DNA of 64,000 nucleotides, from contig CP128386.1 in NCBI GenBank assembly GCA_030345135.1, positions 1,386,621-1,450,620 on the forward strand, in the 5' to 3' direction. Positions 7,638 to 16,106 of the stretch are shown here, piece after piece (position 1 is the stretch's first letter; every line of letters starts with the position of its first letter). A program made the translations under genes and the position numbers. The DNA is from Chitinophagaceae bacterium DXS (GTDB lineage: Bacteria; Bacteroidota; Bacteroidia; Chitinophagales; Chitinophagaceae). Below the pieces are notes generated by a model, which was not told where the DNA came from, did no database searches, and saw nothing but the letters and a program-made list of their open reading frames with translations.

Positions 7638-9746
7638 ATGGGAAGAAAAGATTCAAAGAAGAAAAATAAAGTGAAGACGAAACCGGGACAACCCGGCGGA
7701 TTGAAAGGTGCTTTGGAAATTACCCGTTCTGGTATCGGATATGTTGTTATTCCGGATGGAAGCGGCGATATATTGGTGCGGCCGGGAGATTTTAATACAG
7801 CATTAAACGGAGACACCGTTCGCGTGCGTGTTGTAAAAGAGAATATCGGAAGCGGACGTAAGGAAGGTAAAATAACCGAAGTGGTTCAACGTAAACAAAC
7901 CGAGTTTATTGGTACACTACAAATGGCAACAAATTTTGCCTTCTTTGTGCCGGACACAGATAAGCCAATGCCGGATCTGTACATTCCATTGGAAAACTTG
8001 CATGGTGCACTCCACAAGCAGCGCGTTGCAGTCAGATTGGTTAAATGGGATAAAGATGATAAAAAGCCCGTGGGAGAAGTGATCTCAATTTTGCAGGAAG
8101 GCGACGAGAATGATGTGGCCATGAAGGAAATATTAGCGGAGGCCGGATTCCCATTGTCCTTTCCTGATAAGGTAATGGAAGAAGCCGCGCGGCTGCCGGA
8201 CATCATTAGCCAGAGTGAAATAAATAAAAGAAAAGACTTTCGGGATATATTGACATTTACGATTGACCCGATTGATGCGAAGGATTTTGATGATGCGCTT
8301 TCAATAAGATTACTGAAAAATGGTCTGTATGAAATAGGCGTGCATATTGCAGATGTGAGCCATTATGTTGAACCCGATACAGTGCTGGACGAGGAAGCTT
8401 ACAAAAGAGCGACATCAGTGTACCTGCCGGACAGAGTAAATCCTATGCTGCCTGAGCATATCTCCAATGTGTTGTGTTCATTGAGGCCACGTGAGGATAA
8501 GCTGACTTTCTCAGCTATTTTTCAAATGGATATTAAGGGAAAGGTAAAGCAATATTGGCTTGGTAAAACCATTATTCATTCTGATCACCGTTTTACTTAT
8601 GAAGAGGTGCAGGACGTGATAGAAAAAGGTGGAAGCGACAGCCCTTATAGTGATGAATTGTTGCTATTAAACAATATAGCGCAAAAGCTGCGTAAACAGC
8701 GGTTCAGCAAAGGCGCTATCAACTTTTCATCACAGGAAGTAAGATTTCAGCTGGATGAAGAAGCAAAGCCCATCGGCATAGTTGTGAAAGAAAGTAAAGA
8801 AGCGAATCAACTGATTGAAGAGTTTATGTTGCTCGCTAACAGAACAGTTGCTGAGAATGTTTCAAAAATTAAGGTAAACAAGAAGAATATTCCGTTTCCA
8901 TACCGTATTCACGATCAGCCTGACGAACAGAAATTGCTGCCGTTTATAACTTTCGCAAAAAAATACGGTCACAAGTTCGATATAAGTTCACCCGAAAAAA
9001 TTGCCCAAAGCTTCAACCAGATGCTGGACGATGTAGAAGGAAAGCCCGAACAGCATGTATTGGAGCAACTGGGTATCCGCACAATGGCCAAAGCTGTTTA
9101 TTCAACGGAGAACATTGGACACTATGGCCTTGCTTTTGAATTCTATTGTCATTTTACATCACCCATCCGGCGTTATCCGGATGTAATGGTGCATCGTGTA
9201 TTGGAATCCATTCTCCACGAAAAACCGATGATCGATAAGAAGATGGATGAAAAATGCAAGCACAGCAGTGAGCGGGAGCGTGCCGCCATGGAAGCTGAAC
9301 GTGCGAGCAATAAATACAAGCAGGTTGAGTTTATGAGGAACTACCTGGGTGAAACTTTTGAAGGTGTCATTAGTGGTGTTGCCAGTTTCGGATTCTGGGT
9401 TGAGACCATTGACTATAAATGTGAAGGACTGGTAAGTATAGCCAGCTTATCAGATTATGATGATTTCCGTTCGGTAGAAGGTGACTATAGTCTTGTTGGT
9501 TTGCGCAGCGGAAGAAAATTCAGAATGGGAGACAAAGTTACCATCAGGGTAGTTGCTGCAAACCTGGATAAACGTCAGCTCGATTATGAATGGGTGTTGA
9601 GACCAGATGAAGAAAGCGAAGATGCTAAAAAAGTTCCTGCTAAAAAAGCTGCACGAAAAAAGGCTGCGGAGAAAGCACCTGCGAAAAAGAAGGCTGCGGC
9701 TGCAACGAAGAAAGCTCCTGCAAAAAAGAGTAAGAAAGAGAGTTAA
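7638..9746 (+). CDS. rnr: Ribonuclease R (RNB-family 3'-5' exoribonuclease)
   Basis: The 702-residue enzyme has N-terminal cold-shock domains, the RNB catalytic domain with TIDPIDAKDFDDALSI (the Asp cluster binding Mg2+) and HFTSPIRRYPDVMVHRVLES, then an S1 domain. It ends in a Lys/Ala-rich tail of about 40 residues (KKVPAKKAARKKAAEKAPAK and similar). RNase R degrades structured RNA and takes part in rRNA and tmRNA quality control. I start it at the ATG at 7638; a TTG at 7614 directly after the lpxK stop would add only MTGNKKIV. Last gene of the operon. Confidence 0.94.
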   Translation: MGRKDSKKKNKVKTKPGQPGGLKGALEITRSGIGYVVIPDGSGDILVRPGDFNTALNGDTVRVRVVKENIGSGRKEGKITEVVQRKQTEFIGTLQMATNFAFFVPDTDKPMPDLYIPLENLHGALHKQRVAVRLVKWDKDDKKPVGEVISILQEGDENDVAMKEILAEAGFPLSFPDKVMEEAARLPDIISQSEINKRKDFRDILTFTIDPIDAKDFDDALSIRLLKNGLYEIGVHIADVSHYVEPDTVLDEEAYKRATSVYLPDRVNPMLPEHISNVLCSLRPREDKLTFSAIFQMDIKGKVKQYWLGKTIIHSDHRFTYEEVQDVIEKGGSDSPYSDELLLLNNIAQKLRKQRFSKGAINFSSQEVRFQLDEEAKPIGIVVKESKEANQLIEEFMLLANRTVAENVSKIKVNKKNIPFPYRIHDQPDEQKLLPFITFAKKYGHKFDISSPEKIAQSFNQMLDDVEGKPEQHVLEQLGIRTMAKAVYSTENIGHYGLAFEFYCHFTSPIRRYPDVMVHRVLESILHEKPMIDKKMDEKCKHSSERERAAMEAERASNKYKQVEFMRNYLGETFEGVISGVASFGFWVETIDYKCEGLVSIASLSDYDDFRSVEGDYSLVGLRSGRKFRMGDKVTIRVVAANLDKRQLDYEWVLRPDEESEDAKKVPAKKAARKKAAEKAPAKKKAAAATKKAPAKKSKKES

Positions 9747-9839
9747 TAAACAACCCAGCGTTGGGTGCGGTTCCATTTTGAGAGCACATCAACACCGAAT
9801 GAACTACGCGCTAAAGCCTGAGCAATTGAGCTGACTGCA

Positions 9840-9884
9840 GTTGTTTGGTGTCAGCTTTGCAATGTATGCAAGCACACCAACAAC
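9840..9884. other. Imperfect long hairpin downstream of rnr
   Basis: The outer arms GTTGTTTGGTGT and ACACCAACAAC pair with one bulge. The inner arms GCTTTGCA and TGCAAGC can pair further. There is no run of T after it, so it is not a standard intrinsic terminator. It could protect the 3' end of the operon mRNA or be part of a small RNA. Confidence 0.45.
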
Positions 9885-9930
9885 CTGTGAGAGAAACAGG
9901 AATTTGCTACGTCTGGTATTATTAGTATTA

Positions 9931-11211
9931 TTATTTAACCGGATTTAATAAGTCAGGAAGTCCTTCTTTGTCGAATAATATTTTGCCAATTTTTAATTCT
10001 GACCAGCCTTTTTTTAGTTGATAGTTAAATGATGGAGAGCCATTCTGCAAATCACAATCGAAATAGAAAGCCGCAATTTTGTTCTCCTGGGATAATGCCA
10101 TATCTTTTAACTGGCTTAAATGTGTAGAAATCAGAAAATACGATTGGTTGAACTGAGTTAGTCCTATAATTGTTGAAGAACTTATATGTAACGCGTCTTC
10201 AATGTTTGTTCCTCTGAACAGCTCATCAAAAATCGCAAAGCATTTCCTGTTATCCGAGGCATCAGTTACAACCTGCTTTAAGTTTTTTAATTCAGTCATG
10301 AAATGACTATAACCCTGCATTATGTCGTCATTAAGATTGATCGCGATGGAAATGCTATCGAAATATGGCATTGCAGCGGCCCCGGCAGGCACGGCCAATC
10401 CCAGATGTCCGAGATAAACCGACAAGCCTAAAGCTTTTAAGAACGTTGACTTGCCGGACATGTTGGGTCCTGTGAAAATGATGACGTTATTACAAAGTGT
10501 AATATCGTTTTTAACCGCTTGCTTTAATAATGGGTGATACAGGCTTTTAAATGAAAAATCATTTTCAGTAAAGATTGGAAAACTATAGCCATACATGACG
10601 ATCGCTTTACTGATCGAAAGATATGCTTCGAAAATAAACAGGCGTTTCCAAAAATTTGAATGTTCGTCGTTCGTAACCTTTTGGGTAAGCAAATCCATGA
10701 AGTTCACAATGTGACTGACGCGGACTTTATTTTCCCTGATTAATCTTTCATTATTAATAAGATTAAGATCCTCCAGAAATTGGGCTATTTTCTGCAGTTC
10801 CTGTCTGTAGCTCTCCGGAAATACCCTGGCGTCAATTCTTTTAAAATAGAAGTGATTCAGTCTATTCAGGAGTAAAACAGACTGAATAAATTTTGACCGG
10901 GCCCAGTCACGTCGTTCTTTTGAAAATTGAAGATCAATCATTAGAGTGAGCTTCGGAATAGCTTTGGTATGGAGGCTTGCAAGAAAATTATACACTTCGA
11001 AAAAGTCCAGCTGGGAATAAGAATAATCTTTTAAGATGTCATGATTAGCAATAAACCCTCTCAGTATTTCCTGTCTTGATAATATCTCTTCTTTAGATTT
11101 TAAAGGCTCGCTCAGTACTTGTACCAGCTCTTCCTTCGAGAAACTATTTTCGGTGCGGTCAAACAGTGGTAAAATCTCCTGCCTGATTCTTAAAGCGCTG
11201 GTGTTATTCAT
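9931..11211 (-). CDS. MutS-like ATPase (domain V only), orphan
   Basis: The C-terminal half carries the MutS ATPase: Walker A GPNMSGKSTFLKAL (about residues 250-263), a Walker B with FAIFDELFRGTNIEDALH, and the STHLSQL switch. The N-terminal helical part resembles MutS core/lever regions, but no mismatch-recognition domain (FxE motif) is present. Such short MutS relatives of Bacteroidota have no proven repair role. The ATG at 11211 shares its A with the TAA stop of the upstream gene (TAATG), so the pair is translationally coupled; a longer frame would run into the upstream gene. Confidence 0.85.
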   Translation of the reverse strand: MNNTSALRIRQEILPLFDRTENSFSKEELVQVLSEPLKSKEEILSRQEILRGFIANHDILKDYSYSQLDFFEVYNFLASLHTKAIPKLTLMIDLQFSKERRDWARSKFIQSVLLLNRLNHFYFKRIDARVFPESYRQELQKIAQFLEDLNLINNERLIRENKVRVSHIVNFMDLLTQKVTNDEHSNFWKRLFIFEAYLSISKAIVMYGYSFPIFTENDFSFKSLYHPLLKQAVKNDITLCNNVIIFTGPNMSGKSTFLKALGLSVYLGHLGLAVPAGAAAMPYFDSISIAINLNDDIMQGYSHFMTELKNLKQVVTDASDNRKCFAIFDELFRGTNIEDALHISSSTIIGLTQFNQSYFLISTHLSQLKDMALSQENKIAAFYFDCDLQNGSPSFNYQLKKGWSELKIGKILFDKEGLPDLLNPVK

Positions 11212-11942
11212 TAAGAGTTTGTATATATGCCCGTTAGTTTCATGATAGTTATAGCGACTACTGAAAGCAGTGCCAGTAATCCCCATAAAAGCGATTTCTT
11301 TGTTTTTGAATCCAGATTCTTACTCATCCATGCCTTATAAAAACTCCAACCTGTCAAAGCCGTACAAACAGTTCCAGTTGCCCCAACAAGAAATTTATTG
11401 CTTGCGACATAAACGCATATCATGCATGCGAGATTTATCAATGACAGCAAAGTGGTATATTTCTGCAATTGCGGTTGTGAATTTTCCGTATTTACCTTGT
11501 TTACGCTAGCAATTAGCGATTCGAATTCTTCATAGTTGTCAATTTGGGCAGGAACAATGATCTCATCCGCGGGATCTTTACTCCTGATTATAAATGTTCC
11601 ATTCTTGTATTTTGCAATCGAAGTGATGTCGCTATAGTATATCGATATTGTTGGTGTATTTGCCTGCTCTCGCGTAATCGAATTATTTGATACTGTTAAT
11701 ATATAACTGTCCATGAGAGACTTTTGCCTTTTTAAACCTTTTCGAATTCCCCAGGCCAATATGAGTACAAAAAAAGGAACGGCGATAAACAGCCATGTAA
11801 AATCGGTTTCCTTGCTAGTAGTATTGGAATAGTTTATTGCAATAGCGGCAATGCTTACAAGCAATAACATTGGGATGCTTCTGATGAGCATTTGTTTTTT
11901 TATCTCCTTGAATTTGTTCGGGTTGACGGTAAACTGCTGCAT
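11211..11942 (-). CDS. Membrane protein of unknown function, coupled to MutS-like ATPase
   Basis: The 243-residue protein has two N-terminal membrane segments (MLLLVSIAAIAINY; WLFIAVPFFVLILAWGI), a soluble middle that looks like a small PH-like (bPH2) domain (SYILTVSNNSITRE, then ISIYYSDITSIAKYKNGTFI), and two or three C-terminal membrane segments. No enzymatic motif is visible. Its stop codon overlaps the start of the MutS-like gene by one base, so they probably work together. The PH-like assignment is an inference from strand pattern. Confidence 0.7.
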   Translation of the reverse strand: MQQFTVNPNKFKEIKKQMLIRSIPMLLLVSIAAIAINYSNTTSKETDFTWLFIAVPFFVLILAWGIRKGLKRQKSLMDSYILTVSNNSITREQANTPTISIYYSDITSIAKYKNGTFIIRSKDPADEIIVPAQIDNYEEFESLIASVNKVNTENSQPQLQKYTTLLSLINLACMICVYVASNKFLVGATGTVCTALTGWSFYKAWMSKNLDSKTKKSLLWGLLALLSVVAITIMKLTGIYTNS

Positions 11943-12136
11943 GGCTTTGAATAAGAATTGATACGGTATTTATAAAACGAAGCAATTTAGCGTGTGATAG
12001 TATTATTTGATGAATTTGTCACAATTAAATTTTCGGGCATGTAGCCAGCCACTTCAATCTGCTTACAGTGGGTTTTTGATTAGGCGAAGGGCGTGTAAGC
12101 ATTCCAATAACGGTTAAGGCTATGTTTTGCAACCCT

Positions 12137-12178
12137 AAAGCAATAAGCTTATTGCTGATTGCTGACAGCTCACAGCTC
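12137..12178. repeat. Heptad repeat upstream of polyprenyl synthase
   Basis: Six consecutive 7-mers are in phase: AAAGCAA, TAAGCTT, ATTGCTG, ATTGCTG, ACAGCTC, ACAGCTC. The block lies in the roughly 300-bp spacer 11943-12241, which shows no gene otherwise. The words are shared with the repeats at 17.2 kb and 29.98 kb. Confidence 0.7.
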
Positions 12179-12241
12179 TTTTATTCACATTTGTCCGGCC
12201 CCCATCGCTATAATTTCAATTCATCCTGTATCTTCACCCCC

Positions 12242-13207
12242 ATGAAATCTTTTAAAGAGCTGGTTGCCAGTTTTGCAGAGGTATTTAATGTGAGTCATTT
12301 TCCTAAAGAACCTGCGGGTTTGTATGAGCCTGCCGATTATTTTCTCACAATAGGGGGCAAGCGCATCAGGCCGGTAATGTGTTTAATGGGTAATGAATTG
12401 TTTGGTGAAATAGTTCCGGATGCTTTTCACGTAGCCACAGCGATTGAACTTTTCCACAATTTTACTTTAGTTCACGACGATATAATGGACAAGGCAAGCC
12501 TGCGTCGCGGGTTGCCGACAGTTCATACAAAATACGATGAGAATACAGCCATTTTAAGTGGTGATGTGATGATGGTGGTGGCATATTCGTATCTTAATAA
12601 AATTAATGTATCTTACCTCAGCAAAATTTTAGGGTTGTTCAATAGAACGGCCAGGGAGGTTTGCGAGGGCCAGCAACTGGATGTAGATTTTGAACGCCGG
12701 AATTCGGTTTCATTGCCTGACTATATCAGGATGATTGAGCTGAAGACCTCTGTCCTGCTCGCCGCCAGCCTTCGTATGGGGGCTATATTAGGCGGTGCCA
12801 GTGAAGGAAATCAGAATGAGTTGTACGAATTCGGTAGAAACCTTGGTATCGCTTTCCAGGTACAGGATGACTACCTGGATGCTTTTGGAGATCCCGAAAA
12901 ATTTGGGAAAGATGTAGGCGGAGATATCAGGCAAAATAAAAAGACTTTCCTGATGCTGCACGCGCTGGAAGTTGCAAATACCCAACAAAAAAATGAATTG
13001 CTAAGCCTGATGGAGGAAAATCCTGCAGATAAAGTTGAACGGGTTTTACAAATATTCAGGGATTGTGATGTTGATGGCTGGGCAAAATCACTCAAGCAAC
13101 AATATCTTGATAAATCTATGAAGCACCTGGAAGATATAGCTGTAGTTTCTTCACGCAAAAAACCTTTGCGCGAGTTGGCTGACTTTCTTATCCAAAGGGA
13201 GCACTAG
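12242..13207 (+). CDS. Polyprenyl (isoprenoid) diphosphate synthase
   Basis: The 321-residue enzyme has both Asp-rich motifs of trans-prenyltransferases: LVHDDIMDKASLRRG (first, about residues 77-91) and FQVQDDYLDAFGD (second, about 205-217). It condenses isopentenyl diphosphate with allylic diphosphates, giving precursors for menaquinone or other prenyl lipids; chain length cannot be read reliably. The ATG at 12242 is chosen because an upstream in-frame extension translates the heptad repeat and has no family similarity. Confidence 0.9.
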   Translation: MKSFKELVASFAEVFNVSHFPKEPAGLYEPADYFLTIGGKRIRPVMCLMGNELFGEIVPDAFHVATAIELFHNFTLVHDDIMDKASLRRGLPTVHTKYDENTAILSGDVMMVVAYSYLNKINVSYLSKILGLFNRTAREVCEGQQLDVDFERRNSVSLPDYIRMIELKTSVLLAASLRMGAILGGASEGNQNELYEFGRNLGIAFQVQDDYLDAFGDPEKFGKDVGGDIRQNKKTFLMLHALEVANTQQKNELLSLMEENPADKVERVLQIFRDCDVDGWAKSLKQQYLDKSMKHLEDIAVVSSRKKPLRELADFLIQREH

Positions 13208-13269
13208 AAAAATACAAGTACAAGCTAAAATGCCGGAACTATGAAAACACCGGTATCAATCAATATAAC

Positions 13270-15144
13270 ATGTCTTTATTTCGTAAGAAATCTCTTGAGA
13301 AAATTGTTGCTGAGGCACAAGCCGGCGAACTGGATGGTCATGCGCCTGGCATGAATAAAGTGTTAGGTGTTCGTGATCTTACCTTTATGGGAGTTGCCGC
13401 CGTTATTGGTGCCGGTATTTTTTCCACGATTGGTACGGCAGCGTTTAACGGAGGCCCCGGTGTAATATTCCTATTTATTATTACGGCAATTACTTGTGGC
13501 TTTACTGCGCTCTGTTATGCTGAATTTGCTTCGAGGGTTCCTGTTTCCGGAAGTGCTTACACATACTCTTATGTCACTTTCGGAGAGCTGATCGCATGGA
13601 TTATTGGCTGGGCTTTGATCCTGGAGTATGCTATCGGAAACGTGGTAGTGGCTATATCCTGGAGCGCATATTTCAATAATATTCTCAAAGCAATTCATAT
13701 CAATCTTCCCGAATGGCTTACAATTGGCTATCAGACCGCCAAAATGAATTATGATGCCGCTATTGCTGCGAATCAAAGTACCGCAGACCTTGTGTACACA
13801 CATGCTCCGTCAATACTGGGATTTAAACTCGTGGTAAATCTACCCGCATTCATAATTGTAGGGTTAATCACCATGCTTGCTTATATCGGTATTAATGAAA
13901 GCCGGCGAAGTGCCAATTTTATGGTGGGATTAAAGATTGTCGTGCTGATTTTTATTGCCATCGTTGGCTTTTGGTTCATTTTTTCGAATGGAACAACAGA
14001 TAACTGGTCACCCTTTCTTCCCAAGGGAATGACAGGTGTTTTGAAAGGCGTTTCTTCTGTGTTCTTTGCCTATATAGGGTTTGACGCTATATCAACAACA
14101 GCAGAAGAGTGTAGCAATCCACAGCGGGATCTTCCGCGTGGAATGATCTATTCATTGGTAATATGTACCATCATTTATGTAGTTACCACATTAGTGATAA
14201 CAGGAATGGTAAATTATAAGGAGTTTGAGGGTGTGGCAGATCCGTTGGCATATGTCTTCGATAAGATCAATATGCACAAGATCGGGTTTGTTATTTCTGT
14301 ATCTGCGGTTATAGCAGCCACAAGTGTATTGCTTGTGTTCCAGATTGGTCAGCCAAGAATATGGATGAGTATGAGCCGCGATGGCTTGCTTCCAAAGCGT
14401 TTCAGCACAATTTCACCCCGTTATAAAACACCCGGTTTTGCGACTATGATGACCGGACTTCTGGTGGGTTTGCCCGTGCTTTTTGTGGACGATAAATTAA
14501 TGACCGATCTTACCAGCATCGGAACGTTGTTTGCATTTGTGCTGGTTTGCGGTGGAGTTTTATACCTGCCAAAACTTGCCAGGCAATCAGGGAAATTCAA
14601 CATCCCATATATCAACGGAAAGTTGATCTATCCGGTGCTTGTGGTGTTGATCATTGTATTGATTGCATTGTTTAAGCCTTACCGTTTTGATGATGCTTTT
14701 CATGGTTTATACCTGAAAGATCGTGCGGTTCTTCAAAAAGAATTAACTGTCAATGACCTGAACAATATACAGAGCGTTACTTCCGGAGGAGCGAAAACAC
14801 TCTCAATTACTAAAGAACAGTTGAATGAGTTTAGCGACGCGGAGTTTGGTGACACGTTAAGAAGTATTCCTACGTTGCATAACAAGATATTCCTCGGGGG
14901 ATTGCTGGCAATTGTCCATAACCTTCCTATTTATCTCTTCCTTTTACTGATCGTCTTTATGGGGATATTCAGCTTCGCAAAAAGTTTCTCACTGATCCCA
15001 TTGCTAGGTGTTACCTGTTGTGCTTACCTGATGATCGAGATCCCGGCCAAAAGCTGGATGGTATTTTTCGGATGGATGGCAATAGGGCTTAGTATTTACT
15101 TTTTGTATGGAAGAAGTAGAAGCAAGTTAGCGCTGCAACGATAA
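13270..15144 (+). CDS. APC-superfamily amino acid permease
   Basis: The 624-residue protein has about 12-14 membrane segments and the APC signature near the N-terminus (FMGVAAVIGAGIFSTIGTAA, about residues 37-56). The region AYIGFDAISTTAEECSNPQR corresponds to the central helix of cationic amino acid transporter-like permeases. It is longer than usual because of an extra hydrophilic insert at about residues 480-545 between the last membrane segments. Substrate not determined. It follows the prenyl synthase by about 60 bp. Confidence 0.88.
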   Translation: MSLFRKKSLEKIVAEAQAGELDGHAPGMNKVLGVRDLTFMGVAAVIGAGIFSTIGTAAFNGGPGVIFLFIITAITCGFTALCYAEFASRVPVSGSAYTYSYVTFGELIAWIIGWALILEYAIGNVVVAISWSAYFNNILKAIHINLPEWLTIGYQTAKMNYDAAIAANQSTADLVYTHAPSILGFKLVVNLPAFIIVGLITMLAYIGINESRRSANFMVGLKIVVLIFIAIVGFWFIFSNGTTDNWSPFLPKGMTGVLKGVSSVFFAYIGFDAISTTAEECSNPQRDLPRGMIYSLVICTIIYVVTTLVITGMVNYKEFEGVADPLAYVFDKINMHKIGFVISVSAVIAATSVLLVFQIGQPRIWMSMSRDGLLPKRFSTISPRYKTPGFATMMTGLLVGLPVLFVDDKLMTDLTSIGTLFAFVLVCGGVLYLPKLARQSGKFNIPYINGKLIYPVLVVLIIVLIALFKPYRFDDAFHGLYLKDRAVLQKELTVNDLNNIQSVTSGGAKTLSITKEQLNEFSDAEFGDTLRSIPTLHNKIFLGGLLAIVHNLPIYLFLLLIVFMGIFSFAKSFSLIPLLGVTCCAYLMIEIPAKSWMVFFGWMAIGLSIYFLYGRSRSKLALQR

Positions 15145-15172
15145 AGTTGTTTCTTTTTTAATATACTTAAGG

Positions 15173-15262
15173 GTTACACAGAGCTACACGGAGAAGACAC
15201 AGAGTAGCACGGAGATATTCTCTGTGCGACTCTGTGTCTTCTCTTGTATTTCTCTGTGTAAC
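15173..15262. repeat. 21-nt-period repeat arranged as an imperfect hairpin
   Basis: The left half repeats ACACAGA plus two further 7-mers ending in a CACGGAG-type word, with a 21-nt super-period. The right half is an approximate reverse complement (TCTCTGTG, then CTGTGTCTTCTC, then TCTCTGTGTAAC). Related copies are at 36474-36510 and 41005-41046. It lies downstream of the permease and downstream of the converging toxin-antitoxin genes, so it may fold at the 3' ends of both transcripts. Confidence 0.75.
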
Positions 15263-15312
15263 AGTGTATTTGATAATGCGAAATGCCTAAATCTTACCCG
15301 CTTGTATTCGTC

Positions 15313-15633
15313 CTATGGAATCTGTAGATATCTGTTTTCCATGATTACGTTAAAGTGTATTTCAGCTTTCAGTGCCCTGAAAACCTTAATTATAGTGTCA
15401 ATTGTTGCACTGTTTGCGTTGCTTTCCAGTTTTGAGATTTGGGATTTTTGAACACCGACAAGTTTTCCAAGTCCGTCCTGCGTAAGCTGGCGTTCCTTTC
15501 GGGCTTTTTTAATCATCAAACCCAGAACTTCCATATTAAGTTCATATTCGTATGTCTCTCTTTCTGGGGATCCTCTCTTTCCGATGAATTCATCCTTCAT
15601 CTCATCAAGGGAAATAGTTTTTCGTGGTGTCAT
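15313..15633 (-). CDS. XRE-family antitoxin (HigA-like)
   Basis: The 106-residue protein contains a Cro/C1 helix-turn-helix (LGLMIKKARKERQLTQDGLG, then KLVGVQKSQISKLESN). It should neutralise the toxin encoded just upstream and repress the operon. The ATG at 15633 lies one base after the toxin stop codon. A longer in-frame form would begin inside the toxin gene, so the short form is chosen. Toxin-first order is typical of HigBA-type systems. Confidence 0.85.
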   Translation of the reverse strand: MTPRKTISLDEMKDEFIGKRGSPERETYEYELNMEVLGLMIKKARKERQLTQDGLGKLVGVQKSQISKLESNANSATIDTIIKVFRALKAEIHFNVIMENRYLQIP

Positions 15634-15634
15634 A

Positions 15635-15988
15635 TCATTTGCTGTTTTGCTCAAAATATCTTTTTCGAATGCTAATAGCTTTTTCAATTTCTTTTGAAGG
15701 CATTTTGTCTGTTTTTTTGATAATGCCGTGCGTAGCAATCACCAAAGTTCTCTCTGGCGAGCTCTGATCCCAAAAGGCCAACAGTCTGTATTGAAGATTG
15801 CCGTATTTTGTTCGGAATTCCCAAATTTCATCACGCAACTTTTTAAAAAGTTTTGAATCGTTTGTTCTTTCCGCTAAATCAAGATTCCATAGTATTTTGT
15901 TGACGGCATTCTTATCAATCTCTTTGAAAAAATTTCTGATCTCAGGTAAGAATTCCGTCTGGAAACATCGGGTTGGGTTTTCAGACAT
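15635..15988 (-). CDS. RelE/HigB-superfamily toxin
   Basis: The 117-residue protein fits the phage-Gp49-like/HigB toxin family: EIWEFRTKYGNLQYRLLAFW, then LVIATHGIIKKTDKMPSKEIEKA. These toxins cleave mRNA on the ribosome. The ATG at 15988 sits just after a palindromic operator and a -7 promoter element, which favours it over a longer frame starting at 16093. The antitoxin gene follows after one base. Confidence 0.87.
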   Translation of the reverse strand: MSENPTRCFQTEFLPEIRNFFKEIDKNAVNKILWNLDLAERTNDSKLFKKLRDEIWEFRTKYGNLQYRLLAFWDQSSPERTLVIATHGIIKKTDKMPSKEIEKAISIRKRYFEQNSK

Positions 15989-15992
15989 GGCA

Positions 15993-16039
15993 CAAAAGTA
16001 AATAAAAAAGTTTCCAAAATTGGAAACTTTTTTATTTAC
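15993..16039 (-). promoter_or_regulatory. HigBA operator palindrome plus -7 element
   Basis: Positions 15998-16017 and 16020-16039 are perfect 20-bp reverse complements separated by 2 bp, with core GTTTCC/GGAAAC. On the reverse strand TACTTTTG (16000 to 15993) matches the Bacteroidota TAnnTTTG -7 element and partly overlaps the palindrome. It is followed by four bases and then the toxin ATG, so the transcript would be leaderless or nearly so. Binding by the toxin-antitoxin complex would block the promoter directly. Confidence 0.75.
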
Positions 16040-16100
16040 ATCGCACATCGTACACCGTACCCGCCCGAACGTGCCGTCGGTACGGGCAGGCATCTAACAT
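16038..16100. repeat. Heptad repeat with GC-rich palindromic word
   Basis: In-phase 7-mers run ACATCGC, ACATCGT, ACACCGT and then into a GC-rich stretch (ACCCGCC, CGAACGT, GCCGTCG, GTACGGG, CAGGCAT). Nearly the same roughly 45 bp occurs at 59950-59999 and, inverted, at 59740-59798. Confidence 0.75.
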
Positions 16101-16106
16101 TTCTTC

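Noticed and set aside
12122-12241. 40-residue N-terminal extension of the polyprenyl synthase
   Set aside because: It translates heptad repeat DNA; the enzyme family begins at the ATG at 12242.
15313-16093. Prophage remnant because of the phage Gp49-like toxin
   Set aside because: No integrase, att site or other phage gene is nearby; the pair is a normal toxin-antitoxin operon.
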